This document shows, in pieces, positions 46,118 through 57,520 of a DNA stretch of 64,000 nt; position 1 is the first letter of the stretch, and every line of letters begins with the position of its first letter. The notes under the pieces were generated by a model. The model was not told where the DNA came from and did no database searches. It was given only the letters and a program-made list of their open reading frames with translations. The stretch is taken from positions 15,810,001 through 15,874,000 of the forward strand of contig OX327686.1 in the NCBI GenBank assembly GCA_946807835.1, given 5' to 3'. A program made the position numbers and the translations under genes. This stretch comes from Ailanthus altissimus (taxonomy: Eukaryota > Streptophyta > Magnoliopsida > Sapindales > Simaroubaceae).

Positions 46118-49100
46118 TGATAGGACCCGACCTGAGAACCCTCTACTATAGATCCCAGCGGCCCTGCCGGGCACCCCGACGGAAGTTCCTCCGAACCTAA
46201 TTGGGAAAGTTGAGAAATTCCACGAGGCGAACCCCTTTTTAATTCTTGCTAATACTGAGCAGGTCTTGTAATATACATGAAAATGACATCTTAAATTAAA
46301 AAACAAACGGACAGAGTTTCCCCTGTTTTTCGAAAAATCTATATAAAACCTACAAAGAAATTTCATTTCTATTTCAAACACATCTCAATACTACCGATTC
46401 GGACCTCCGGTCCTTTCCAAATCAAGTCTAACATAACTCAATTATTCATTTAAATCACAAAATGAGGATACTCATGAAACGCAAAAATGATCATCATAAT
46501 CTCGAATTCTTTTCTTGTTGGTTCAAAATATACATACAAATATACATGCCTACAACTATTATGTGTAAAGTAAAGAGTGCTATTTAGCACATTTACATGT
46601 ACAAAAATGATCTTCGGATTCGGCCCACTATTCGGCAATAGGAGAATCAGCAGCTTGCGTACTGAGACCTGTACCTGGGAAAGGGCTTTAGAAAACATAA
46701 AACACAAAATGGGTGAGCTAAAGGAGCTCAGTGAATGCAAATAAGATTTCAAATAAAATAACATTATGTATAGATAGCAAATTCTAAAGTTCATACAGAA
46801 ATTATGCTTCTAAAACTGATGTAAAACTATAAAACGATTTCTAATATCATATGCTAATAAAATCTTGCCGAACGGGTTTTATCTACATCTTTGGAAAACA
46901 ATATCCAAAATCTGTATAACATAATAACTGCTATGTGCATATAAATGTATAAATGCTATCGGTAAATCGAAAACTAGTAAAATCCTCACTCGGCCATTTT
47001 CTTTCTAAACTATACCAATGGTAACCCTAAAGCTCTATACTCATGCAGCGACTTAACTAGCACCGGACACGTGAGTAGGTCACGGGGCACCTCAACTAGC
47101 AGCACCCACAGTGACATCTCAAGACATCTCACTGGCTACACAAAGCCAGACAATACCCCGTACACATATGGCAATTCACATGACTCGACATCCTGACTTT
47201 TCGGAGTTAGTGACACACCTCCAAGACCTGTCCATGTGCACGAAATATACCGGCTGGGTCTAATACAATCATCACCACTACAATCTGAGGGTACCAATGG
47301 CCTTTAAAACAAATGCACAAATTGTAAAACTGTTTCTCAAATCGAACATCTAAAAGCATGTCTATGACTATATATCAAGATCATAAATCATGTTTATGCA
47401 TCGAAAGCTCGTAAAACATACATATTCATTATGCGAAAACATAATAAACGAAAAGTAAAAGAAATAGCAGATTTTCACTCACAACCGATCCGCGCTAAAT
47501 TTCCCTCCCGATTTCTGCTCCCGTTATCGCTCTCGGTTATCTTCACCTACGCGCCATAAATGACATTTAGAACCAAATCGAATGCTAGAATCGCATTTAA
47601 CTACTAATCGCCATAATCGGCACACAAAGCCCGGATGCATACTATTTGCCGATTTTTCTTTACGAAGCCATTTAATCTAATCTAACTCACCATCCGGCGC
47701 CTTGAAAATTATTGAACGCCTTATAACTTGGTTGGTCATAATTGCCCTTCACCTTTCCAAAAGGGACAATTATGTCCCATTATCTTCCTTTTTGGTCTTT
47801 CCATTAACCATATACATTCAATTTACAATATGCACCATTTACACATAACTCAATCAAAACACCACTCAATCCCTAACTTCCCTAAAGTGGCAGAACTTCA
47901 CCCTAGGTTCCCAGACATTCCTTTCCTCAATTTCTTGTTCCAATTACAATAAAATCAAGCCAATTTCATTCTAAAGCCCTAATTAAAACCAATTGAAATC
48001 TCTAGAACAAAATCACCAAAAACCCTAATTCTTACCTTGCCAATTTCTTCAAATTGATGACTCCTTCAAGCTCCACACTAGAATTTAACTCAATCTAAGC
48101 CAAGAATACACATAAGGATGTCAATTGAAGCATTCTTGAAAGGTCACTTATCAAACTCATACAACAATGTTTTTCTTACCTCGGTTTTTTGAATTTCCAC
48201 TAATTGAGGCTTCAATTAAGCTTAGGGATTGGTATGTAACCTTATTTTGGCTTGATTAAGCATGAAAAATCATGGAAAAAAAACTTGAAAGGTCACTGTA
48301 GCAGCAGCCCCCTTGAAGCTCGAATTTTCTCTCTTTTTTACTCTAAGTGTTTGCTTTTAGTTCTCTTTAAATTTCTACACACTTGCAACATATATATAGT
48401 GCTCCCTCAATTGACCATTTTACCCTTCAACTTACTTAAAATTACTAATTTGCTATTAGTTGAAAACTAATTATGTAATTAGTTCATTTGTAACTATCTA
48501 GTTAAAATAGTCCAAAGAACTAACTAGAATTTCCAACTTGGCAGTCCATGAGATTTCTTCTAATTGGTCCATTCTCTAATATATGGATTATGTTTCTCAA
48601 CAAAGGCTTGTTCCATACATCACCCTTAAATAGAAATTCATGTAGTAAATTAGGATTTCCTTTTCCAAGCCAATAGAGAAAAATTCTAAAAATATTCTAA
48701 GGTCATCCGGCGCACCGATCGAGTGTGAAATTACCAAATTAGGTCTAATATCTCTCACGTGCACTATAAAGGAAATATTTCTAATAGGGTTAAAATCGAG
48801 TAACCCTACTGTGTCTTATTTGCTCTATACCAAAATCTAGGCGAAAATACTACTAATAGGGATTGGATATTACATTAGGGATTAGTATGTAACCTTATTT
48901 TGGCTTGATTAAGCATGAAAAATCATGAAAAAAAAAGCTTGAAAGGTCACTGTAGTAGCGCCCCCCTTCAAGCTCGAATTTTTCTCTCTTTTGTTCTTAG
49001 TGTTTGCTTTTAGTTCTCTTCAAATTTCTACACACTTGCAACATATATATAATGCTCCCTCAATTGACCATTTTACCCTTCAACTTACTTAAAATTACTA

Positions 49101-49527
49101 ATTTGCTATTAGTTGAAAACTAATTATGTAATTAGTTCATTTGTAACTATCTAGTTAAAATAGTCCAAAGAACTAACTAGAATTTCCAACTTGGCAATCC
49201 ATGAGATTTCTTCTAATTGGTCCATTCTCTAATATATGGATTATGTTTCTCAACAAAGGCTTGTTCCATACATCACCCTTAAATGGAAATTCATGTAGTA
49301 AATTAGGATTTCCTTTTCTAAGCCAATAGAGAAAAATTTCAAAAATATTATAGGGTCGTCCGGCGCACCGATCTAGTGTGAAATTACCAAATTAGGTATA
49401 GTATCTCTCACGTGCACTATAAAGGAAATATTTCTAATAGGGTTAAAATCGAGTAACCCTATGGTGTCTTATTTGCTCTATACCGAAATCTAAGCGCCAA
49501 TACTACTAATAGGGATTGGATATTACA
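46118..49527 (+). mobile_element. Solo LTR, family A, copy 4, with duplicated 3' tail
   Basis: 3410 bp, starting TGATAGGACC and ending GGATATTACA, with a perfect target duplication GTTAC (46113-46117 and 49528-49532). The extra length over other copies is a 653 bp tandem duplication of the LTR's right end. TATATATAG boxes lie in each tail copy (48391 and about 49042). Confidence 0.92.
48222..49527 (+). repeat. 653 bp tandem duplication at LTR A terminus
   Basis: 48222-48874 and 48875-49527 are near-identical and of equal length. The first unit ends exactly at the LTR terminus TATTACA, and the second starts TTAGGGATTAG, matching 48222. The duplication lies inside the GTTAC target duplications. 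Confidence 0.92.
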
Positions 49528-49532
49528 GTTAC

Positions 49533-50510
49533 AATTAGCACTAGTACTATAAAAAGTTACTTTTTGGAACACACTAGAAGCTCTCGGATGTTTCAACTTT
49601 GTTTCCTTGAAGTTAAGTCATCTAAGGCCCAAAATCCATCCTTTTTAGAGCAAATACAAAGTAAATAACACTTGGAATCCATTGGAGTGAAGAATCACTC
49701 AAAGACAACAAAATCAATGAGTTGGTGACTACAAGGAGGATCATTCAATCAAGACCAGGGGCTGCTTTGCAACTTTATTTCTTGCACTTTATGTGATTTT
49801 ACATGGTTGTATCATGGTTTTTCTTGTATTTTACCATTTATTTTTAATTATGTTGATCTAAACCTATCATCAAGGATTATAGTTTTGAATCCAAATAGGT
49901 GTTTATAAATATTTTCATTTTTGAATGTTATAAACTTAGTTATTAGTCAATTTGTTTGTTCGTCATGCTTTCAATTAACCTGGTTAGTTGATGGACTATT
50001 TTTGGTTCATTGGGATAAACTTAGAAAATACATCTTAATGAACAGCCTAAGACAAGACATCTTAGGATAGGAATATAATTTATTAGCATGTATGGTTAAA
50101 ACAACTTATGCTTAATAAATCATGGCTTAATCACATTATCATAGAAATACAGGTAAAGGTGAGTTAGGATATAATCGCTCGACCATCAGAAGAAGTTTGC
50201 GATGAGTGATGTGTTGTGACTGATAATCAACTAAGGGATTAACATTTAAGGCAATATCATTAGTGGACACTTTTTGGGGGATAATCATAATCCTAGATAT
50301 TCTCATTCATTGGTTTTGTAGCATTTTTACTTGCATATTTTAGGTTGGTAATTAGTGTTAATTTTAGTTTTTAGTTACAATTTAAAAAAAACATTTTTTG
50401 GATAAAAGCTAAAGGATCAATTTTCGTGCTTGGATTAGGAAAATATATAAAGTCCTTGTGGGATCGATACCCCTCATCATTATATTACTTGCCAACAATA
50501 GTGTGTGCTT
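49533..50510 (+). mobile_element. Athila-1 3' LTR, right piece
   Basis: Continues after the LTR A insertion. The end region (CTTGTGGGATCGATACCC at 50453) aligns with the Athila-1 5' region near 4155 and is a typical Athila LTR 3' part. The exact end is not determined. Confidence 0.55.
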
Positions 50511-50887
50511 GCGCTTGATAAACCATATACATAGCACTTTTCGCTTCTGTTGTGACAAGAACACCTCAAATATGGCATCGAGTGTAACTAAGTCTCCTTG
50601 TGTTCACTCAGCCACAAAATCTACAAGGGCTTGTCCTTCGGTAGTTACTCAGCTACAGCAGTCAAAATTTATCGGGCTAGTGCTGCAATATTGAGAAACC
50701 AAAGTCACGACATTGGACACTTGGAAAACAAACCCTTATACGACTTGTACTTAAAGTATTTCCTAATTTTTAAGAAGATGGCCTATAAATAGAGGACAAA
50801 AAGCCTATTTCAAGAGATTAAAAGAGAATCAAAGAGAAAAATAGAGAAAATAACTCTTTGAGATTGAAGAGTGAAGAATTCAGAGCA
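50511..50887 (+). other. Orphan LTR-like fragment with TATA box
   Basis: Non-coding. GGCCTATAAATAGAGGAC at 50781-50798 is a strong plant TATA context, followed by A/G-rich leader-like sequence. It is probably the U3-R part of an unidentified LTR, truncated on both sides. Confidence 0.4.
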
Positions 50888-51633
50888 TCACGAATTTACT
50901 TCTTTTCTCTTTATCTTTTTCAAGGCCTTTTGAATGAATCCTACAGTTAAGAGCTTTTTCATTTTGGCTGTCATGGCCTCATTCCTATCATGGTTGAATA
51001 ATCTCCTCTTCTGCTTGATAAATTTGAAGGATAAGCTAACAACCAAGGCATAGGATATCAACGATGGATCTAGTCTTGACATGTCCTCTTGAGACCAAGC
51101 AAAGATGATTGAGAAATCTCTAACTAATGCGCCCAGGCTGTCTTTGATCTCTAGAATCAGTTGTAAGCCAATCTTCACTATTTTCTTAGTGGATGCCAGT
51201 TTGACTAATACCAAGAGTAACTCTTCCATTGGTCATTTTCCCTTGAGTCTATTATAGAGATGCAATAGACCCTCATTACTAAGGTCACATAACAATTCCT
51301 TAATATTTCTAGTCTCTAAAGATAACTTCTACTCTATCCTTAACCAAGAAATTCAGCTTCAGATAATGGGTGAACATGGCTACGTTTAAGTTTATCTTAA
51401 ATGATCGCTAAGCAAGACCTTATAGAGGAATGATTGATCAATCACTACAAAACTTACCATTATAATCTTTACATAGGACTTTTCTCCTAGAGATACGAGT
51501 TGGCGGACTACCTCGAGCGTGTGACAAAGCCATCTGAGAACCTGTACAAAAGAGTTTGGGTTCCCTCATTCTTCAGATAGTTAATGTCAGGGTCATCTAA
51601 TACTTCTTTAAAGATTATGTCTATCGAGCTTTT
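50888..51633 (-). pseudogene. pol: Tat-like element: protease end and RT start
   Basis: Minus-strand Pol of a Tat-lineage Ty3/gypsy element. Reading leftwards from 51633: SSIDIIFKE (continuing the protease active-site strand from 57526), a frame with VVIDQSFL (equivalent of the retropepsin flap), then the long frame 51229-50888 with FSIIFAWSQEDMSRLDPSLI and FKQKRR-like RNEAMTAKMKKLL, the conserved RT entry of this lineage. Homology stops near 50920, so the rest of RT is deleted. Confidence 0.78.
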
Positions 51634-52994
51634 TATGAGAATTTTATATGTATATTTAATTTTAATCGCAAGTGCAGGTTATCCTGACAAGTAATATATG
51701 ATGAGTAGAGTGTCAGTCTCAAGAGAAATTATTATTACTACTCGTTAAATACTAAATTGTGTCCTCTTACCTATATTCAAATGATTAATAATTCAAGATA
51801 TGAATATCCAAACTAACTAAAAAAAATTTAATAATTACATAAATTGAGCAAAGAGAATAAACATGATAGTACTAATACTAAAAATGCCAAGGATTATAAT
51901 TATCCTTCAATACTTCATTTAAAGCCAATTACTTTCCTTAAAACTATCAATTTGAATTGTTAATCAAGAACTTGAATATCTTCACAAACCTCTTCTGATG
52001 GTCAAGTGAATATATCTCATTTAATCAATTAACTATATTCCTATTATAATCAAATTGAAATAAGATTCATTAAGAACAAGTTCTCTAAATAGTTATATAT
52101 GCCATATGAGTGCATTCTTATCTCATATTAAACTCAAAGCTACTTACAATGATCATGCATTAATTCATCCATAGCCAACACAAAATTCCCTTTTCAAAGT
52201 TCATTAAGTTTTCTAAATCATTCTAATTAATTGTCATGTAATTAGAAGCATTAAGCATAAAACAAATTGAACAATTCAATACTAACATATTGAAAAAGGG
52301 AAAATAATCAATCTAAACTACATATCGAGTTCAAATTGTATTTCTAGTAATAAAACTTAGTTTATGAATGCAAACATAAGTTTAAAGCACAAAACAACAT
52401 CATTATACATATTAGAATCAATAAAAAAAATACAAAATCAAAGAGAAGAGAAAAAATCCCCTGATGTAACAGTGGTTGTTCTTCTTCTAATATGCAAAAT
52501 GCGTTATTCTTCTTGTTGATTCTTACTTCAAAGTCCACTGATGTATTTATATTCGTGTTCTCTATTGCTTAATTCATTTTGGCTTAATAGTTAGTGTTTT
52601 ATAGGCTTCGGGTTGTAAAAATAAGATAACTTTGCCCTTAAAAAAGTCAACATTTGCTGTTATGCAACTTGGGACTACGACCTCAGGGTTTAGATATCGT
52701 GGCCTTGGGTTCTTAAAGATAGATGCTGCAGCCTCAGGGTTTAGATGTTGTGGCCTTGGACTCTTGGGTGTGGAGGTAGAGGCATTGGCTTTTGGAGGCC
52801 ATAGCCTCGAATTATTGTTTTTGGTCACTTTCTCCATTTTACTCCCGATTTATCTGGTATCCAAAGCTTTCACTTTGTTAGCTTTCAAAACTATAATTCA
52901 TCATTAATATGCATAAATAGCCAAATTATTGAGATAAATTGAGAAATTATTAAGCTTAGGAAAATAACATATTAGATACAATTACGCCTTATCA
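51634..52994 (-). mobile_element. LTR D' (3' LTR of element D')
   Basis: 1361 bp. On the minus strand it begins TGATAAGGCG after a purine tract (53013-52995, AAGTTTAAGGGTATT) and ends next to CTTTT (51629-51633). The other flank of element D' has CTTTC (57521-57525), so the target duplication differs by one C-to-T. The LTR start is repeated at 57246-57520. It has three copies of a short CCTCAGGGTTT...GGCCTTGG unit at 52680-52780. Confidence 0.75.
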
Positions 52995-53545
52995 AATACC
53001 CTTAAACTTAGAGTTTGCTTATCCTCAAGCAAAGACAAGGAAGCACAAATAAAATAAAATTAAAAAACAAATTGATAGGTTAATTGATGATTACTAGATA
53101 GTTTAAAAAATTACATTGTCTATAACTTCAAGGAGCCTTTAAACACTATGAGCATCCCCTACGTCTAACTTTCATGCTCCCTTTACCCTGCAAGTGATTA
53201 CTCAGTGTGTGTGCATAGTCATTATTGTCAATTAAATACACTCGAAATATTTTATGCCTACAAGAAGAGATGTGGTCTCTATGAAATTTTTTTTATTGAA
53301 CTTACACTCCATATGCTTGCTTTTCATATCACTCTCCACTAATTTAGGAACAAATATAATTAAGAATCAAATAGGACTTTAATAAGTTTATAATGTATGG
53401 CTAGGGTCAGTACGAGATAAAATGGACAAATTATTGGCTCAAATCACACTATAAACATACATTTTCTCTCTATATTTTTAGATCATCAACCTGTTTTCTA
53501 ATGAATTCCCCCAAGGTTGATTTGAAACATTCTTTTTACAATTTA
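52995..53545 (-). other. Element D' purine tract and 3' untranslated region
   Basis: Minus strand GAGGATAAGCAAACTCTAAG followed by TTTAAGGGTATT is the standard end of Athila/Tat internal regions (a 'GAGGATAAGC' block before the purine tract). The rest is AT-rich and non-coding. Confidence 0.6.
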
Positions 53546-56500
53546 TAATTGTTATAATAATTGTATTATAAATTGTGGTCCATTTTTTTTTCTGTGTTGA
53601 TAACCATAATAAAAGCCCTATTGGTGGGGTTAGTTGTACTTGCACAAAACAAATATGTGATTAAAAATCACACCCTCATAAAATGGGGACAAGAATGCAA
53701 AAATCTCTCTTAATCAGAATGAATAGTATTTCATTATGAGATAATGTTACGCGTTGATTTGTCTTGTGATTACGGTGTTAGATGGGTCATATCAGTCTTT
53801 TCCAAGATCGCTAAAGTGTGAGGGATTTGATCGATGTGGTTTGGACTATGCGGGTTAAATATGAGATGAGGCAAATATATGCGAAAGTATTGTCCTAGAT
53901 CGCTAAAATGTGTGGGTAGTACGGTAGCATATATTTAATAATTGACAAGTTAATCTAAAATACACTTACCCTAGATCGCTAAAGTGTGCAGATAAAGTGT
54001 ATTTAAGATCAGTGGTAATGGTTGCATGAGATGCAAATGATACGAATTGTCTACCTTTTGGGTTTACAAAGGCCAAGATTGCTAAAGTGTGCGGCTTGAG
54101 TAAAACACCAATATGGTCTACTTCATACTATACAATTTAAAAAGGTTTAAATTGTAGTTTTTCCCTTTGAGAGATTTAAGGGATTATGCAAAGTAGTAGG
54201 AGGACGTCTTTAGACTAAAAATATATATATAAGTTATACCCATGATCTAAAACATTATTTATTATAATTATAAATATTCTGCTAAATAATAAACATCCCC
54301 TAAGTATTTTATAAAGATAAGATCAATATGAGCAATCGGTTAGTATACTTGATTTTCGCACAACTATAAGGTACCAAAAAATATTTAGATTTGCCTATGA
54401 ATCTGAGAATAGTCCCAAATTCATAAAATCTTGGATATATTATTGATCAAAAGATAATTCTAGAGGTGTTTCTGATAATGTTTCTTTGGAAGAAATTAAA
54501 ATTTATCAGAAATGGATTAAGAATAATTTGAGAGTCAAATCATATATCATTGCTTCGATGTCTAATGATCTTTAGTGGCATCATGTGCACATGAGATGTG
54601 CAAGTGATATAATGCTCTGTTTGAAAAAATATTTGATATATCCAAACATAGATAGAGAATAGTCATAGTTGAAAGTGTTTCCACTATGGCGAGTTTGATA
54701 CAGTAAGTGTTACTATTCAATGCACCTTTCTTTAAGAAAGATAGATCCCTTAGATTTTGTTTAACAACCAAAGACATTTCATTGGCATTTAATGCTAAGA
54801 AGTGTAGTGGTATGAGATACTGGATATCCTCTTCATATCTGCAAGATGTTGCTTGATTTGAGAAATGTTAAATAGCTATGAAAAGAGAAGTGCATCTTTC
54901 TGTAGGAAATGGAGATTACATAAACATGGTAGCTATTAGGAATTTTAAGTTACTTCTCCATTCTGGAAAAGTCATTACATTGTATAATATTTTATGTCAA
55001 ACATTATTAGGTGAATCATATCACTCCCTATAATAGATAGGGAGGGTGGGTTATCATGGATACATTAGGAATAGTTCATCATGTAAATATGATAATGATA
55101 ATGTTTTGCTAACTAACTGTCAATTAATGAATGGGCATTATATCTTAATGTAGACGTGAGATGACTATCCCATCTGATTAAGGATAGATGGATACTTGAT
55201 CTAATTATTAAACCTTGGCCAGTTTATGAATCTTGGATTCAAGGAAAAATGACCAAATACTTATGTAAGTATTAGATACTAATCCACTGATTTATTAGAA
55301 CTTATTCATAATGATGTATATGGTCCAATGAATCATGCTGCCATTCGGTAAATTTTGACACTTCATCATCTTTAGCATGATATGTCATGATAAAGATATA
55401 TGTTTCTAAAAAACACAGGACAAAAAATTTTGAAGTGTTCAAAGAGTTTCAACTAAAAGTATAGAAACAAACCCTTACATATATTCAATCCCTTCAATCA
55501 GATCAAGGCTTTTTATACATAAGCAGTAAACTAACAAGTATTTAAAAAAGAATAATATTTTCTCTTAATATACTCCTTAATGTACTTCTCAACTTAAAGG
55601 TGTTTAGGAGTAAAGGAATCAAACTTTATCGGATATGGTCTAATTGATTTTGAGCTTCACCAATCTTTTAGAATACTTATGGGGATATGCCTTAGAAAAT
55701 GCTACTCATATTTCGAACTTAGTTTCACCCAAAGCCGTTCCTTCTACTCTATATAGATATGGATTAAAAAGAATTAGAGTCTTAAATATTTGAAGTACTG
55801 GTTCATTGGTTATCCTAAGCATTCTATGGGATACCTATACTATGACCTTGAGGAACGAAGTGTGTTCGTACTACTACCTCTTAGGAGAAAATATTTGTCA
55901 AATAGTTATAGAGATTGTAAAAGGATTAAACTTGGTAAAGTCAATCCAAGAATTATAAACCAATGAGGGAACTCTAAGATCAATAGAGTAAGAAACCATT
56001 AATATTATTTTTATAGGTCAGAAAGGACATCGATGGTTAGCTTAAGGTATACTTGATACTTCAAGGTTGCCTTAGTCTTTTCTTAGTTGAAGAAAATGAT
56101 TCTTTGGCCTAAAGAGAGGTAATATTAGATATTGAATCTGAAAAATGACAAGATGCCATGAAATCCGAAATTGACTATATGCATCATAATCAAGTTTGAG
56201 ACTTGGTTGAGCTTCCAATAGGAATTATTCCTATTGCTTATAAATATGTTTACACTGTGGAAAGCATGGGCCTAACATGAAGGTAGAGTCCTTCAAATCT
56301 CAATTGGTGATAAAAGATTACACTCATAGATATGGGATTGGTAATGAGGAAACTTTTTCACCAGTAATCATATTTAAGTCAATTTGAATTTTATTGGTTA
56401 TTATTGTGTGCTCGATTATTTATTTTAACAATGAAATTAGAGAGTCTTGTTTTATCAAGAATGAAGAGAAAGTATGTGTGTTCAAAAAGACCAGTGAATG

Positions 56501-56733
56501 ACATATTCAAGGTTGGAAACGACGTTTATATAATGCAAGTTAGTCGGATAAAAGTTATCTGAGAAAAAACTTCTCTATAAAAATTTTGGGAAAAACTTCC
56601 TATATACTATCTATAAAGCATTATAGATATAGAGTTAGAAAGTTGATAGGATTGTCCCAACCTTTATACATAGACTATATTATGAAAAGGTACAACTTTA
56701 ATAACTGTTAGATAGTTAATGTACAGCATGAGA
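53546..56733 (+). pseudogene. Copia-2: leader, gag and pol relic, heavily decayed
   Basis: Related to copia-1 in the same order. Leader with four GCTAAAGTGTG units (53809, 53901, 53976, 54080). Gag from about 54460 (KWIKNNLRVKSYIIASM). Pre-integrase and integrase fragments near 55150-55900. RT start near 56100 (REVILDIESEK, MHHNQV, DLVELPIGIIPIAYKYV) and pieces to 56730. The YVDD box is lost. Stops are very frequent. It inserted in, or replaced, the inside of element D'. No flanking LTR B was found, so it is a truncated copy. Confidence 0.7.
53804..54092 (+). repeat. Four-unit GATCGCTAAAGTGTG motif in copia-2 leader
   Basis: AGATCGCTAAAGTGTGAGGG, AGATCGCTAAAATGTGTGGG, AGATCGCTAAAGTGTGCAG and AGATTGCTAAAGTGTGCGG at about 92, 75 and 104 bp intervals, matching the copia-1 leader. 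Confidence 0.75.
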
Positions 56734-57245
56734 TGACATTTAATTAGGAAAGCTTTGGTGATTCTTTTAACTTATAATTCTGCCACTTAAATACATACAG
56801 CCACCAAGCTCAATTAAAAGCATGAAGTGGCTAAATTTAAGCATTGTCATGCTTGTAAAATTTAACCACTCATGTTAATTTGATTAGCTAAGCCGGTGGT
56901 GTAAATTTCTATTTAAGGATGCTAAATTCATTTGCTTTACATATAATGGGAAGTGAAGTGAAATACCAAAAAAGTATATAGAGAGGCCAATTAAGAATTT
57001 TAGAAGCAAAGAATTGCTTCAAGTAGTAAATTCCTGTCGAGAATAGAAAACTATTGTTCTAGCTTAAAGGATCCCACCCAGTCCTAAACTAGAACTCCTC
57101 AAAGTACGCTTCGAGGGTGGGTTCCTTAATATCTTATTAGTGTAATGAGATGTTTGTTAATATTTTGCTCTATATATTTATGCATGTGATGTGTAAATTA
57201 AAAATTTAAAATATACACGCTCACCTAATACATAGTGCACTTTCA
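56734..57245 (+). mobile_element. Short LTR-like fragment G
   Basis: Non-coding, about 510 bp, TGACATTTAATTAG to GTGCACTTTCA (TG...CA). It contains a GATCCCACCCAGTCC and GAGGGTGGGTTCC pair around 57070-57125 and a polyadenylation-like T-rich end. It has no target duplication and no second copy in the window, so the call is tentative; it could be the 3' LTR of copia-2. Confidence 0.35.
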
Positions 57246-57520
57246 GTTGCGGCTTTAAGTTTTTGAAGATAGATCTCATGACCTCAGGGTTTCGATGTCG
57301 TGGCCTTGGAGTTCGGGTATGGAGGCCACGGCCTCAGAGTATTTTTCTTGGTACTTTTTCAATTTTGCTCTTAATTTATTTGGCATCCAAAGCTTTCGCT
57401 CCGTTAACTTCTAAACCTATAATTCATCATTAATATACATAAATAGCCAAATTATCGATATAAAGTGAGCAAATATTAAGTTGAGGAAAATAACATATTA
57501 CATATAATTACGCCCTATCA
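57246..57520 (-). mobile_element. Element D' 5' LTR, first 275 bp
   Basis: Matches 52715-52994 including the terminal TGATAGGGCG (minus strand). It is flanked on its outer side by CTTTC. The remainder of this LTR and most of the internal region of D' are missing. Confidence 0.7.

Larger units (their letters stand above)
3787..50510 (+). mobile_element. Athila-1: Ty3/gypsy element, multiply interrupted
   Basis: Parts in order: leader or 5' LTR end (3787-4350), primer-binding site (4351), gag (4491), protease (6162), RT (6900-6994 and 9717-10450), RNase H (10560), integrase (11160), ORF2 (13350), 3' UTR (14110-14974 and 44572-45597), purine tract (45598), 3' LTR (45613-46117 and 49533 to about 50510). 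Interruptions are solo LTR A at 6995-9711, the copia element at 14975-44571 and solo LTR A at 46118-49527. The 3' UTR joins across the copia insertion by logic of order (a typical Athila 3' end with a purine tract appears only after 44571), not by a proven target duplication. Both outer ends are approximate. Confidence 0.65.

Noticed and set aside
46094..46794. Minus-strand frames of 95 and 114 codons
   Set aside because: They lie inside LTR A near its start, recur with LTR similarity and have no recognisable product.
52574..52907. Overlapping plus and minus frames with Ser/Pro or Gly-rich repeats
   Set aside because: They follow the short CCTCAGGG/GGCCTTGG repeat inside LTR D' and are non-coding.
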